DNA of 64,000 nt, taken from contig CATNEN010000001.1 in the NCBI GenBank assembly GCA_950097015.1, positions 8,737,001-8,801,000 of the forward strand. Direction: 5' to 3'. Origin of the DNA: Macrostomum hystrix. Lineage: Eukaryota > Platyhelminthes > Macrostomidae. The notes below the pieces were generated by a model that saw nothing but the letters and a program-made list of their open reading frames with translations, ran no database searches and was not told the DNA's origin. Position numbers and translations under genes: made by a program. Below are positions 34,601 to 45,000 of this stretch, one piece after another (position 1 is the stretch's first letter; the number at the start of each line of letters is the position of its first letter).

Positions 34601-35065
34601 GGCCAGAAGGCCACCTTCCCGAATGTAACAGTCAGGAGTTTGAACAATCTCCCAGATCGCTGACATGAGTTCAGCAGGACTTCTGTCGCCGTTGTACCAC
34701 AAATCGGAGCTAAAGTTGTGACTTGGGCACTGAAAAAATGTTTGCGGACCTTGAATGATCTATTGAATTTTCCAGTTTTTTTCAAAATTGAACCGCATAG
34801 AGATATTAAACGAAAAAAATTATCTTATTTTTGGAGCGTCAACCTTTTCTTACAAACTTCCAATACAATATACTTTTACTTAAAAAACTATCAAAAATGT
34901 ACTTACTTTTCCACGATTTTGGATTTGGTGAACAAATAAGCTATCCATCCGAAGACTAGACAGAAATTCTAAAACATTTTTGCTACCCAAGGAGCCGTTT
35001 GTGCCAAATGTGTTGACAAAATTTTGCGTCACCGACGTCAGGTTTGTCTCCTCGGATGAAGCCAT
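28471..35065 (-). CDS. SLC39A14-like: ZIP8/ZIP14-like (SLC39, LIV-1 subfamily) metal transporter
   Basis: Six exons on the minus strand, in transcription order: 35065-34907, 34729-34549, 34462-34293, 31498-31292, 30767-30186 and 28617-28471. All phases join, giving 481 residues from the ATG at 35065. ZIP proteins move Zn2+ and related divalent metals into the cytosol. Residues 1-113 form an extracellular-type domain with N-glycosylation sequons; then come TM1-TM3 (WGYGLLCVTIINLCSLLGI...), a cytosolic loop with a His-rich stretch (LNHQHH), TM4 with HNFVDG, TM5 with EELPHELGD, and TM6-TM8. The Glu replacing the first His of HExPHExGD is the ZIP8/ZIP14 signature. No signal peptide precedes the ATG; an acceptor-like TTTCTTGTGAG just upstream means a 5' signal exon could exist. 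Family call is firm; the start is uncertain. Confidence 0.91.
28916..29310. repeat. Fold-back element, left arm
   Basis: The reverse complement matches 29618-29966 along most of its length with scattered substitutions and small gaps: CGAGCACACGAAACTCAAGA, GGTCAGATTTTTTCTTATAA, GGCGCCTCAGTGCGGTCTTG and GACGCGAATTTC all have counterparts. It lies in the ZIP intron 28618-30185. A 127-codon minus-strand open stretch inside it has no recognised domain. Confidence 0.85.
29618..29966. repeat. Fold-back element, right arm
   Basis: Inverted partner of 28916-29310. The central spacer (about 29311-29617) is AT-rich without coding content. Together the arms could form a stem of about 350 bp, with moderate divergence suggesting two independently inserted copies of one family or an old fold-back element. 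Confidence 0.85.
30186..31498 (-). CDS. SLC39A14-like: ZIP exons 4-5: TM3 to TM6 with the metal site
   Basis: 31498-31292 (69 codons) encodes a loop and TM3 (AFGGIYLFFVLERMLKELL, as in ZIP8/14 VFGGFYLLFFFERMLKMLL). 30767-30186 (194 codons) encodes the cytosolic loop, TM4 (HNFVDGISLGA), TM5 (ILCEELPHELGDFAILL) and TM6 to GGGMFLYISLVDM. The metal-binding residues expected for the family (His, Asn and Asp of HNFVDG; Glu, Glu, His, Glu and Asp of EELPHELGD) are all present. Donor ATG|GTGAGT. Confidence 0.93.
30917..31205. repeat. SINE-like cluster in a ZIP intron
   Basis: 30917-30935 is a lone copy of the palindrome motif TTCAGTCCATGGACTGG seen in the 34-bp array at 18413. 30979-31012 holds the GGTACCCATTTTACGGCTGG...ACTG motif also seen at 19970. 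31031-31130 (+) is the tRNA-like head GGCAGAGCGGTGAACGCG...GAGTTCGATTCC, matching 2292-2390. 31145-31200 is a second copy on the minus strand (reverse B-box GAGCTCGAATCCGCGG). Dispersed repeats, not tRNA genes. Confidence 0.65.
31562..32009. repeat. 16-bp purine-rich minisatellite GACAGGGAGAGAGGTG
   Basis: About 28 copies with GAGTGA, GAGATG and GGTCAG variants, in the ZIP intron 31499-34292. A block containing GGTGGTTAGGGAGTGAGGTG recurs near 31800 and 31936, a higher-order duplication. 32010-32989 has no other recognised feature. Confidence 0.95.
32990..34196. repeat. 20-bp minisatellite GTCTAACAGTTGCCACACTT
   Basis: About 60 copies with GCCGCAC, GTCACAC and AAAATATGTC variants in the same ZIP intron; it ends about 100 bp from exon 3. 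Its reverse complement starts TGTTAGACA, like the 20-bp units at 8146 and 63727. Confidence 0.97.
34293..35065 (-). CDS. SLC39A14-like: ZIP exons 1-3: extracellular domain, TM1 and TM2
   Basis: Exon 35065-34907 encodes MASSEETNLTSV through VLEFLSSLRM, resembling the ZIP8/14 N-terminal helix region. 34729-34549 encodes CPSHNFSSDLWYNGD through TTTAQ. 34462-34293 encodes VWGYGLLCVTIINLCSLLGI and the second membrane segment ending LLILLPD, matching ZIP8/14 VWGYGFLSVTIINLASLLG. The two introns are 177 bp (34906-34730) and 86 bp, and array-free. Confidence 0.88.
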
Positions 35066-36053
35066 CGTAAAATACTCACAAGAAATTAGAAAAAAATTCT
35101 GCGCACTGCAAAGTAATTAAATTTTCTAAATTTTCAGCACAACTATTAATGAAATATCTACGAGCTTATATAATACAAAATAAACAAGGTAAGATGCGAA
35201 AACTAGTACTTTTTTAAATGTGTGCTTCTAAATCAAATAAGCGCGAAAAATAGTAAAACAAAATTATTGTATTTTTTTTCAAGATAGTGACTGTAATGTT
35301 ACTAAGTGTGCAATAAATAGTTTATTTTCTTTTATTTATTAATTTAATATCTTAATAATTTATTTATTTCTAAGATATCTTTTAAAGAAAAATGGTTGCG
35401 TTTATATAGACATACTTATGTGAAATTTCTCTGTGAAAAAATGTGAAACACGACTGCAGACTAATTACTGATATAGTTTTGGCTACTCAAGTGAATCATA
35501 TTGACTAAATAATAGAGAATGTGTGCATTTTTACACTCACTACTTAGAAAATAAATTAAACAAGAAGCTACGTGTACAATCACCAGAAAGCTTTCGATTT
35601 ATAAAATTTGGGGGAAGTCTGTTGATAAATCTGATAGTATATATTTTAAATAACGCTCTTACGAGCGAATCTACAAAATTACGTACGTACTATACTTTTT
35701 GTAGGTTACTGCAAGCAAAAAATACATTCAAATGATTTATAGTTTCCATTTAGTAACTTTTTATTTTAAAGCAAACACGTGAGTACATGCATGTAAAAAT
35801 TACTCAAACCAAACTTGTTAGCAAAAAACCAAAAAAAGTTAATTCTGTTCAGAACTTATTTCAAAAAACCTAATGGCACCATAAAAAACTGTATAAACGG
35901 GTCCAGAATAGTTAAATCGTAAATTAAATAGAAAAATATTCAATTTGCATGCTCGAGCAAAAATTATACTGTATGTTAACAGATATCAATTATGTGTACA
36001 ATTCTGACACTACAGTTTTACTATATTTTATAGAAATTTAAAGTAAACTGAAA
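35066..36053. other. AT-rich intergenic region
   Basis: Between the 5' end of the ZIP gene and the 3' end of the ankyrin-TRPM-like gene, both on the minus strand. It should hold the ZIP promoter and any 5' exon. No array, RNA gene or recognisable exon was found. Confidence 0.5.
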
Positions 36054-36059
36054 TTTATT
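36054..36059 (-). terminator. Candidate polyadenylation signal AATAAA
   Basis: TTTATT on the plus strand, that is AATAAA on the minus strand, 125 bp past the stop codon of the ankyrin-TRPM-like gene. Position-based inference. Confidence 0.45.
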
Positions 36060-36183
36060 TCTAGCCAATTTCACTAGAATTAAACAGGCAAAAAAATTTT
36101 CGCATTTTACATCTGCATGAAAACGTTTTCAATGTTTCAACGCATGTGATAACTGCTTGTCTTTTATCTAGATTATTAATTTT

Positions 36184-39100
36184 TTAATTAACGTCATCAT
36201 TTTCTTTAAATTCCACTGGTTTAATCATCGCCGGTCTTCGTCCCCGGAATCGCTGAGCTTGAAACTTTAGAAATTTGTTATAATTTTCGTCATTGATGAG
36301 CTCCTGATTTGAGGTCTGAACGATGTAGCTCAACCTTGGCTCAACCTTGTTGCAGCGCAGATGGCATCCACACCTGCGTGCCGCAATTCCGAACCACCTG
36401 AAGGGCAAAGGAACAGGCGGCAGCCACTGAAACTGCCGCAGCATTTGGTAACGATAGCAGTTCCAAGTTACAAAGGCTTGCCGCACCCCAGTATTGACGG
36501 TGAGGTTGAACTTGGCGATCAGCAGGTTCAGCAGCGCTAGATTGAGGATCAAGAACACGAAGGCGAACAGAGCTAGGTATAGGCGAGCTCCCAGAGCGTG
36601 GGGGCAAGTGCAGTCAGAGTCTTTGAGATCCGAGCAGTTCTGACCGGACAGGCAGCTTCGTAGACTGTCGATCTCCAGCTCACCGAAGGCTAGCAACAGC
36701 GGCCTCGCGTAGACACCGACTATGGCCTCCCCAACTCCCTGCGACTGCGGTTGGCCGCTAGAAAAGCTGTACACCTGCCGGCCCGGGTGCAGCAGGACCT
36801 GAAAGAAGACACCGAAAGCCACAATGAAGATAAGGAAGATTAGCAAGAAGGGCAGGAGGTCATTCAGTAGCAGCCGCTCAATGATGCCCACAGTCGGGCC
36901 GATGTTGCCAAAGTTTAACCATCGGAAGAAGCCGAGCAGTCTTATGACCATGATCAGGTAGGCGGTTGCCAGGCACATGTGGACCCCGTCCTGAACCTGC
37001 GGCGAGTAGAACTCAGCGAATAGCACTCCAATAAGCCCAGCCAGCAGAAGCAGGGAGCCGAGAAATCCAAACGTCCACTTGACGATACGTCCTGGCTTAG
37101 TGTCTTTTTGGAATGTCGAAATGCTTAACAGATCAATCACAATGAAGTCCAAAGCAAACGGCCACAAGAGAATATAAATTAGTAAGCCACCTGCAGTTTT
37201 AAGGCTGTAGCAAGACTCGCCCATTGTGATAAACACACTCAACAGGACTGTGAAAGCAAAATGAGTAGCAAGGTTAAAAAAGAATTTGGTCCGTGGAGCG
37301 CAAACGGAGTCCTTTTGGCCCTTCCATGAGTCGCTGACTAGCTGCCTCACGCTACCAGTTGAGAATACTTCTTCTTCGCCAGAACTTTCCAGAAGTTGGG
37401 CCACGGATACATTCTGTCCTTGCGGTTCGCCAAACTCTTGGAAGCTTGGTCCGTGCGTTCTCTCAATGTAGTTCATTACCAATGTGTTATTTTCACCGAC
37501 TGGTCCTGATGATGGGGGACACTCCAGAGCGTTTAGCGCATTTAACAAAATGTTCTTGGCTGCATTTTTTAGCAGCTTCAGAGCCTCTCGATGATGTGGT
37601 TCGTCTCCTTGTTTTTTGCACTTTATCAGTACACGTAGACAGGTTGGCACCAGGTCGAACTGACGATATCGAAGAATTTCCTGACACACTTTGTATTTCT
37701 TTTGTTCCATACAGTACTCGACGATATCGATTTCCGGTTCTTCGGTGTTCTTCTGCGTTGCTCTGAAGTCCTTGCAGAACTCTTTCTGCCACATACTGTC
37801 CAGTAGCCCTAGAGCGGCCAATTGTGCCACACCTTCGGAGTCGTCTGACTCGAGGCATCGGGCCAGCAGCTGGACTCCCAGTGGTATCTGCCTCTGATGT
37901 TGCCTGCTATTTTTCGCCAGTGTCAACCTGCCAGAGATGAAGCCGTCAAGAGAAGCGATAGGAAATCGAAGCAACTCGCTCTGCTCCTGCTCGCTGTGGC
38001 ACAGACGCTGCAGTTTTCGGGCCAGGTGATGAAGCGACTCACGAGGATTCTGCTCAATTCGAGCAGCCCTTACTGGGTCTATAAGCGAATACAAGTACAG
38101 CTCTTTGAGATGTAAGTCGGACTTCTGATCATTTTCCATGGGAATGCGAATGTATTTGAAGAAGTCGACAATGATACTTTCAGTATCGTAGTGGTTCAGC
38201 AGCAAGTCGATGCCCGTCTTGCCATTTGCGGTTCGATCGCTGATCTGAAGACCAGACTTAACCAGGTAGTCGAGCGCATTAATGTTGTTGAACTCGCAGG
38301 CGAAGTGCAGACAGGTAAAGCCGTCTCGAAAGCCTCCGCCGTGTCTGTGACCTCTGGAGGCTCGCTCTTTCAACAACTTGTTCCAGAGTGCATTTCCTAG
38401 GCACCGCTTGACTGTCTTCCTATCTTCTTTTGCATTTCCTAGGCACTGCTTGACTGTCTTCCTATCTTCTTTTGCATTTCCTAGGCACTGCTTGACTGTC
38501 TTCCTATCTTCTTTTGCATTTCCTAGGCACCGCTTGACTGTCTTCCTATCTTCTTTATCATAATGGAACGAAAAGAATATGTGCAGAACATTGACGCCAC
38601 AGGAGTTTGTCATAAAACGGTTAATATCTCCTTGGTCACTAAGAACTTCGATCGCAGCCTCTAAAGCGGGCCAATTTTTTTCAGCAACACAAGTGTGAAG
38701 AGGTAGGTAGCGCAACAGGTTTTCACTGCAAAACTGAGATATGTCAAAATTTTCTTTCAGAATTTTTTTGTACTTGCGCACTGTCTCTTCGCACTGTCTC
38801 TTGCGCACTGTCTCTTCGTCACTTCCCTCCGGCATCTGCATGATGGCGTGCAATACCGTATTGCCGCCAAAATCAGTCAGCGTGGCATTCGCACCTAGAT
38901 CTAGTAGAATATTTGCCACGCTGAATTTTTCATTCTTCAGAGCTCTGAACAATGGCGTGTCGCCAATCCTGCTGCGGTGATCGACGCTACTGTTGCCGTG
39001 TTCGATCAGGTACTTCACAGATTCGCTGTGGCCTTTGGCAGCTGCGTCAGTCAGAGGAATCTCTCCATCTCTGTCCTCCAGGTTGAGTGGAACAGAGTGC

Positions 39101-39750
39101 CAGGTATCCCCTTCATTGAACCACTCCAGAAGATGGGTGTGGCCTTGGGCAGCAGCTATTTGAGGTAGCGAGCAACCTTCTTGGGTTCTCAGCTGAGTCA
39201 GAAAACTATTGTTGCTTGAGTCATCGGTTGACCACCTAAATCTTTTGGCTAGCATGGTGAGCAGTCGAACATTTCCGCTAATAACTGCGCTCTCAAATAG
39301 GCGCTTCTGATTTAGTTCTTCCGCATATTTCTTCGCCAGCTTCTGGTCTGTTTCCAGGAGAAGTTCTACTAAACTCTGTTGAAGTTTTTGACAGTCATCG
39401 GAGTTTTCATCTGCAACTTGAATCTTGTACCTCGCGGCTAACATTGTGGCATCGTTTTGCGCTCTCGACAGACTGTAGAGGCATCCGCTGTCTACATTTC
39501 TCTGCTGCTCATCCTTAAGCAAACGCTCGCAAATATTATTCGCGATGATCAGATTAATTCTGCTTGGCCTGGCCAGTGCGAGCCAGTGCAGGCAGTTGCG
39601 TCCATCTGCAGGGTCACTATAGTTCAAGTCGACATTCGGTGGTAGATTGCGCACCTGGTCAATTACGATTTCTGCTTCGGCGCCTGAACCATTGATAGTG
39701 AACAATTTTTTTATAAGTTCTAGAAGCTTCTCTCCATTTTCTTCGAACAT
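36184..39750 (-). CDS. Single-exon ankyrin-repeat protein with TRPM-like channel domain
   Basis: The frame is open from 39816; the first ATG is at 39750 (the upstream part has only a TTG), giving 1,188 residues. Positions below count from 39816. Ankyrin-type repeats are clearest at 245-325 (GEIPLTDAAAKGHSESVKYL, GDTPLFRALKNEKFSVANIL, GNTVLHAI) and 500-540 (GFTCLHFACEFNNINALDYL). Six hydrophobic segments fall near 845-865, 875-899, 914-934, 945-965, 985-1010 and 1076-1103. The last two match TRPM: IGPTVGIIERLLLNDLLPFL before S5, FGELEID in the pore loop, LLNLLIAKFNLT in S6 (TRPM LLNLLIAMFN.T), and a post-S6 WNCYRYQML...PPVPLPF like TRPM WKFQRYxLI...PPPF. A Ca2+-permeable or non-selective cation channel is inferred. 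The TRPM N-terminal homology domains are not seen. There is no intron, unlike its neighbours. Four 14-residue tandem repeats occupy 421-476. Confidence 0.88.
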   Translation of the reverse strand: MFEENGEKLLELIKKLFTINGSGAEAEIVIDQVRNLPPNVDLNYSDPADGRNCLHWLALARPSRINLIIANNICERLLKDEQQRNVDSGCLYSLSRAQNDATMLAARYKIQVADENSDDCQKLQQSLVELLLETDQKLAKKYAEELNQKRLFESAVISGNVRLLTMLAKRFRWSTDDSSNNSFLTQLRTQEGCSLPQIAAAQGHTHLLEWFNEGDTWHSVPLNLEDRDGEIPLTDAAAKGHSESVKYLIEHGNSSVDHRSRIGDTPLFRALKNEKFSVANILLDLGANATLTDFGGNTVLHAIMQMPEGSDEETVRKRQCEETVRKYKKILKENFDISQFCSENLLRYLPLHTCVAEKNWPALEAAIEVLSDQGDINRFMTNSCGVNVLHIFFSFHYDKEDRKTVKRCLGNAKEDRKTVKQCLGNAKEDRKTVKQCLGNAKEDRKTVKRCLGNALWNKLLKERASRGHRHGGGFRDGFTCLHFACEFNNINALDYLVKSGLQISDRTANGKTGIDLLLNHYDTESIIVDFFKYIRIPMENDQKSDLHLKELYLYSLIDPVRAARIEQNPRESLHHLARKLQRLCHSEQEQSELLRFPIASLDGFISGRLTLAKNSRQHQRQIPLGVQLLARCLESDDSEGVAQLAALGLLDSMWQKEFCKDFRATQKNTEEPEIDIVEYCMEQKKYKVCQEILRYRQFDLVPTCLRVLIKCKKQGDEPHHREALKLLKNAAKNILLNALNALECPPSSGPVGENNTLVMNYIERTHGPSFQEFGEPQGQNVSVAQLLESSGEEEVFSTGSVRQLVSDSWKGQKDSVCAPRTKFFFNLATHFAFTVLLSVFITMGESCYSLKTAGGLLIYILLWPFALDFIVIDLLSISTFQKDTKPGRIVKWTFGFLGSLLLLAGLIGVLFAEFYSPQVQDGVHMCLATAYLIMVIRLLGFFRWLNFGNIGPTVGIIERLLLNDLLPFLLIFLIFIVAFGVFFQVLLHPGRQVYSFSSGQPQSQGVGEAIVGVYARPLLLAFGELEIDSLRSCLSGQNCSDLKDSDCTCPHALGARLYLALFAFVFLILNLALLNLLIAKFNLTVNTGVRQAFVTWNCYRYQMLRQFQWLPPVPLPFRWFGIAARRCGCHLRCNKVEPRLSYIVQTSNQELINDENYNKFLKFQAQRFRGRRPAMIKPVEFKENDDVN
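38389..38556 (-). repeat. In-frame coding minisatellite, 4 x 42 bp
   Basis: Four tandem copies of KEDRKTVKRCLGNA (R/Q variant at position 9) inside the ankyrin-TRPM-like protein. The DNA unit is 42 bp, so gain or loss of copies keeps the frame. It separates two ankyrin blocks. A smaller duplication of ETVRKRQCEETVRK lies at about 38770-38815. Confidence 0.95.
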
Positions 39751-40188
39751 TTTTACAAAGCTTTTTCTTGCATTTGTCCTGCCCAGCCGAATGCGTCTCA
39801 ATTTAAACAATTTCAATGAAATAACAAAATTTCTCAGCTAAAATTCTCGACTACTGTACACTTGCGCGGCGGAGAAAGACACAATAACCACAATGCCGAC
39901 TATTTTTCTAGCAAAGTTTAGCCGCTTTTTGGCTTCACAGCGCTGAATAGCTATATGCGAGTGTAGATGCGAATTACCCGTCCTAAACCATAGTTCTGTG
40001 CGCAAAGCAATATTTTGCTGGGTGAGAAGGGTTGGTTTTACGTTGCACTCTCAAGTACTCAGAATTCAGAGAAAAAACTTCTTCTACAGTAGATGCACTT
40101 CTTTAGAGAACAAAAATTACCTTGACTTACTCTGACAGTATACAGTAAAAGTCCATGACAATGGAATCGAAAAGCACCGTATAGAAGT

Positions 40189-41412
40189 TCGGAGGTGACA
40201 GCATGGACTCGGAGGTGACAGCATGGACTCGGAGGTGACAGCATGGATTCGGAGGTGACAGCATGGACTCGGAGGTGACAGCATGGACTCGGAGGTGACA
40301 GCATCGACTCGGAGGTGACAGCATGGACTCGGAGGTGACAGCATAGATTCGGAGGTGACGGTATAGATTCGGAGTTGACGGTATGGATTCGGAGGTGACA
40401 GCATGGATTCGGAGGTGACAGCATGGACTCGGAGGTGACAGCATCGACTCGGAGGTGACAGCATGGACTCGGAGGTGACAGCATGGAATCGGAGGTGATA
40501 GCATGGAATCGGAGGTGACAGCATGGAATCGGAGGTGATAGCATGGATTCGGAGGTCCCACCATGGATTCGGAGGTGACAGCATGGATTCGGAGGTGACA
40601 GCATGGACTCGGAGGTGACAGCATGGACTCGGAGGTGACAGCATGGATTCGGAAGTGACAGCATGGACTCGGAGGTGACAGCATGGATTCGAAGGTGACG
40701 GCATGGAATCGGAGGTGATAGCATGGAATCGGAGGTGATAGCATGGAATCGGAGGTGACAGCATGGACTCGGAGGTGACAGCATGGACTCGGAGGTGACA
40801 GCATGGATTCGGAAGTGACAGCATGGACTCGGAGGTGACAGCATGGACTCGGAGGTGACAGCATGGATTCGGAAGTGACAGCATGGACTCGGAGGTGACA
40901 GCATGGATTCGAAGGTGACGGCATGGAATCGGAGGTGATAGCATGGAATCGGAGGTGATAGCATGGAATCGGAGGTGACAGCATGGAATCGGAGGTGATA
41001 GCATGGAATCGGAGGTGACAGCATGGAATCGGAGGTGATAGCATGGATTCGGAGGTCCCACCATGGATTCGGAGGTGACAGCATGGACTCGGAAGTGACA
41101 GCATGGACTCGGAGGTGACAGCATGGACTCGGAGGTGACAGCATGGATTCGGAAGTGACAGCATGGACTCGGAGGTGACAGCATGGACTCGGAGGTGACA
41201 GCATGGATTCGGAGGTGACAGCATGGACTCGGAGGTGACAGCATGGACTCGGAGGTGATAGCATGGATTCGGAGGTGACAGCATGGACTCGGAGGTGACA
41301 GCATGGACTCGGAGGTGACAGCATGGATTCGGAGGTGACAGCATGGACTCGGAGGTGACAGCATGGACTCGGAGGTGACAGCATGGATTCGGAGGTAACA
41401 GCACGGATTCAG
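40189..41412. repeat. 20-bp minisatellite GGAGGTGACAGCATGGACTC
   Basis: About 61 copies with GATTC, GAATC and GATAG variants, beginning 440 bp upstream of the ankyrin-TRPM-like start. A distinctive GGAGGTCCCACCATGG junction appears at 40551 and 41051, exactly 500 bp apart, so about 25 units were duplicated as a block. Three minus-strand frames of 431-452 codons run through it because the unit lacks stops; no protein is inferred. Confidence 0.97.
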
Positions 41413-42066
41413 GATGTGCCACCGTGGATTTGGTAGTTGCCAGTGTGGAACAGAGCTAGAGATGCCTAACCTCACTCTAATGCAGTTTATTACGCTTGTA
41501 ATTCCATTTTAAGAGTCGTAATATTTTGTGCGGAGAATGCTCGAAGGTAAAAAATGTATTTGTTAATGTGAATTGTTGTGCAAGAAAAAAGTAAAACATA
41601 TTAAAAAAGCAACTGTAGAAATCTGATAGGGCCCTCTAAGGAAGGCCTTCAACACACTTAAAAAGCATCGAGCAAAAGAGAATTCAGCGAGTGGCGACAT
41701 GCTGGTGACAGCACACTGCCGATCGAGAGAGATTTTTGCATGTCAAAACGCCCTGTGTGCGTTGAAAAGTGAGCCAAAATTAGCCCGTTTGATTACGAGT
41801 CTGATTGCTCAGTCTAATTAATTAGTAGAGCTTAGTAAACTACGGTTTTCGTTAAAAAGTATTGATATCATTTTTTCGGCATACTACTTAAATGAACTTA
41901 GTAGTAGTATAGCATATGTGTGTGGTTCGTGCTGATTAGTTTGTATATGTTAATTTGCATTTGTGTTTGTATCTGAAGCTTTATGATGCTTAAAAGCAGC
42001 AGTTTCAACTGCGCTTACATTGAGTTCAATTAGAAATTTCACTAGATTTTATGTTCTCAACTTAGC
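41413..42066. other. Unassigned spacer between arrays
   Basis: Ordinary AT-rich sequence without recognisable exons, RNA genes or repeats. Confidence 0.5.
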
Positions 42067-45000
42067 CTTGTGGGTAGTTTATGAAGTGCCAAGCTTGTGA
42101 GTAGTTTGTGAAGTGCCAAGCTTGTGAGTAGTTTGTGAAGTGCCAAGCTTGTGAGTAGTTTGTGAAGCACCAAGCTTGTGAGTAGTTTGTGAAGTGCCAA
42201 GCTTGTGAGTAGTTTGTGAAGTGCCAAGCTTGTGAGTAGTTTGTGAAGTGCCAAGCTTGTGAGTAGTTTGTGAAGTGCCAAGCTTGTGAGTAGTTTGTGA
42301 AGTGCCGAGCTTGTGAGTAGTTTGTGAAGTGCCGAGCTTGTGAGTAGTTTGTGAAGTGCCAAGCTTGTGAGTAGTTTGTGAAGTGCCAAGCTTGTGAGTA
42401 GTTTGTGAAGTGCCAAGCTTGTGAGTAGTTTGTGAAGTGCCAAGCTTGTGAGTAGTTTGTGAAGTGCCAAGCTTGTGAGTAGTTTGTGAAGTGCCAAGCT
42501 TGTGAGTAGTTTGTGAAGTGCCAAGCTTGTGAGTAGTTTGTGAAGTGCCAAGCTTGTGAGTAGTTTGTGAAGTGCCAAGCTTGTGAGTAGTTTGTGAAGT
42601 GCCAAGCTTGTGAGTAGTTTGTGAAGTGCCGAGCTTGTGAGTAGTTTGTGAAGTGCCGAGCTTGTGAGTAGTTTGTGAAGTGCCAAGCTTGTGAGTAGTT
42701 TGTGAAGTGCTGAGCTTGTGAGTAGTTTGTGAAGTGCCAAGCTTGTGAGTAGTTTGTGAAGTGCCGAGCTTGTGAGTAGTTTGTGAAGTGCCAAGCTTGT
42801 GAGTAGTTTGTGAAGTGCCAAGCTTGTGAGTAGTTTGTGAAGTGCCGAGCTTGTGAGTAGTTTGTGAAGTGCCAAGCTTGTGAGTAGTTTGTGAAGTGCC
42901 AAGCTTGTGAGTAGTTTGTGAAGCACCAAGCTTGTGAGTAGTTTGTGAAGTGCCGAGCTTGTGAGTAGTTTGTGAAGTGCCGAGCTTGTGAGTAGTTTGT
43001 GAAGCACCAAGCTTGTGAGTAGTTTGTGAAGTGCCAAGCTTGTGAGTAGTTTGTGAAGTGCCAAGCTTGTGAGTAGTTTGTGAAGTGCCAAGCTTGTGAG
43101 TAGTTTGTGAAGTGCCAAGCTTGTGAGTAGTTTGTGAAGTGCCAAGCTTGTGAGTAGTTTGTGAAGTGCCAAGCTTGTGAGTAGTTTGTGAAGTGCCGAG
43201 CTTGTGAGTAGTTTGTGAAGCACCAAGCTTGTGAGTAGTTTGTGAAGTGCCGAGCTTGTGAGTAGTTTGTGAAGTGCCGAGCTTGTGAGTAGTTTGTGAA
43301 GTGCCAAGCTTGTGAGTAGTTTGTGAAGTGCCAAGCTTGTGAGTAGTTTGTGAAGTGCCAAGCTTGTGAGTAGTTTGTGAAGTGCCAAGCTTGTGAGTAG
43401 TTTGTGAAGTGCCAAGCTTGTGAGTAGTTTGTGAAGTGCCAAGCTTGTGAGTAGTTTGTGAAGTGCCGAGCTTGTGAGTAGTTTGTGAAGCACCAAGCTT
43501 GTGAGTAGTTTGTGAAGTGCCAAGCTTGTGAGTAGTTTGTGAAGCACCAAGCTTGTGAGTAGTTTGTGAAGTGCCGAGCTTGTGAGTAGTTTGTGAAGTG
43601 CCAAGCTTGTGAGTAGTTTGTGAAGTGCCGAGCTTGTGAGTAGTTTGTGAAGTGCCGAGCTTTTGAGTAGTTTGTGAAGTGCTGAGCTTGTGAGTAGTTT
43701 GTGAAGTGCCAAGCTTGTGAGTAGTTTGTGAAGTGTCGAGCTTGTGAGTAGTTTGTGAAGTGCCAAGCTTGTGAGTAGTTTGTGAAGTGTCGAGCTTGTG
43801 AGTAGTTTGTGAAGTGCCAAGCTTGTGAGTAGTTTGTGAAGTGCCGAGCTTGTGAGTAGTTTGTGAAGTGCCAAGCTTGTGAGTAGTTTGTGAAGTGCCA
43901 AGCTTGTGAGTAGTTTGTGAAGCACCAAGCTTGTGAGTAGTTTGTGAAGTGCCGAGCTTGTGAGTAGTTTGTGAAGTGCCGAGCTTGTGAGTAGTTTGTG
44001 AAGCACCAAGCTTGTGAGTAGTTTGTGAAGTGCCAAGCTTGTGAGTAGTTTGTGAAGTGCCAAGCTTGTGAGTAGTTTGTGAAGTGCCAAGCTTGTGAGT
44101 AGTTTGTGAAGTGCCAAGCTTGTGAGTAGTTTGTGAAGTGCCAAGCTTGTGAGTAGTTTGTGAAGTGCCAAGCTTGTGAGTAGTTTGTGAAGTGCCGAGC
44201 TTGTGAGTAGTTTGTGAAGCACCAAGCTTGTGAGTAGTTTGTGAAGTGCCGAGCTTGTGAGTAGTTTGTGAAGTGCCGAGCTTGTGAGTAGTTTGTGAAG
44301 TGCCAAGCTTGTGAGTAGTTTGTGAAGTGCCAAGCTTGTGAGTAGTTTGTGAAGTGCCAAGCTTGTGAGTAGTTTGTGAAGTGCCAAGCTTGTGAGTAGT
44401 TTGTGAAGTGCCAAGCTTGTGAGTAGTTTGTGAAGTGCCAAGCTTGTGAGTAGTTTGTGAAGTGCCGAGCTTGTGAGTAGTTTGTGAAGCACCAAGCTTG
44501 TGAGTAGTTTGTGAAGTGCCAAGCTTGTGAGTAGTTTGTGAAGCACCAAGCTTGTGAGTAGTTTGTGAAGTGCCGAGCTTGTGAGTAGTTTGTGAAGTGC
44601 CAAGCTTGTGAGTAGTTTGTGAAGTGCCGAGCTTGTGAGTAGTTTGTGAAGTGCCGAGCTTTTGAGTAGTTTGTGAAGTGCTGAGCTTGTGAGTAGTTTG
44701 TGAAGTGCCAAGCTTGTGAGTAGTTTGTGAAGTGTCGAGCTTGTGAGTAGTTTGTGAAGTGCCAAGCTTGTGAGTAGTTTGTGAAGTGCCAAGCTTGTGA
44801 GTTGTTTGTGAAGCACCAAGCTTGTGAGTAGTTTGTGAAGTGCCGAGCTTGTGAGTAGTTTGTGAAGTGCCAAGCTTGTGAGTAGTTTGTGAAGTGCTGA
44901 GCTTGTGAGTAGTTTGTGAAGTGCCAAGCTTGTGAGTAGTTTGTGAAGTGCCAAGCTTGTGAGTAGTTTGTGAAGTGCTGAGCTTGTGAGTAGTTTGTGA

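Noticed and set aside
40059-41475. Three minus-strand frames of 431-452 codons
   Set aside because: All three overlap in different phases inside the 20-bp array, which real genes do not do.
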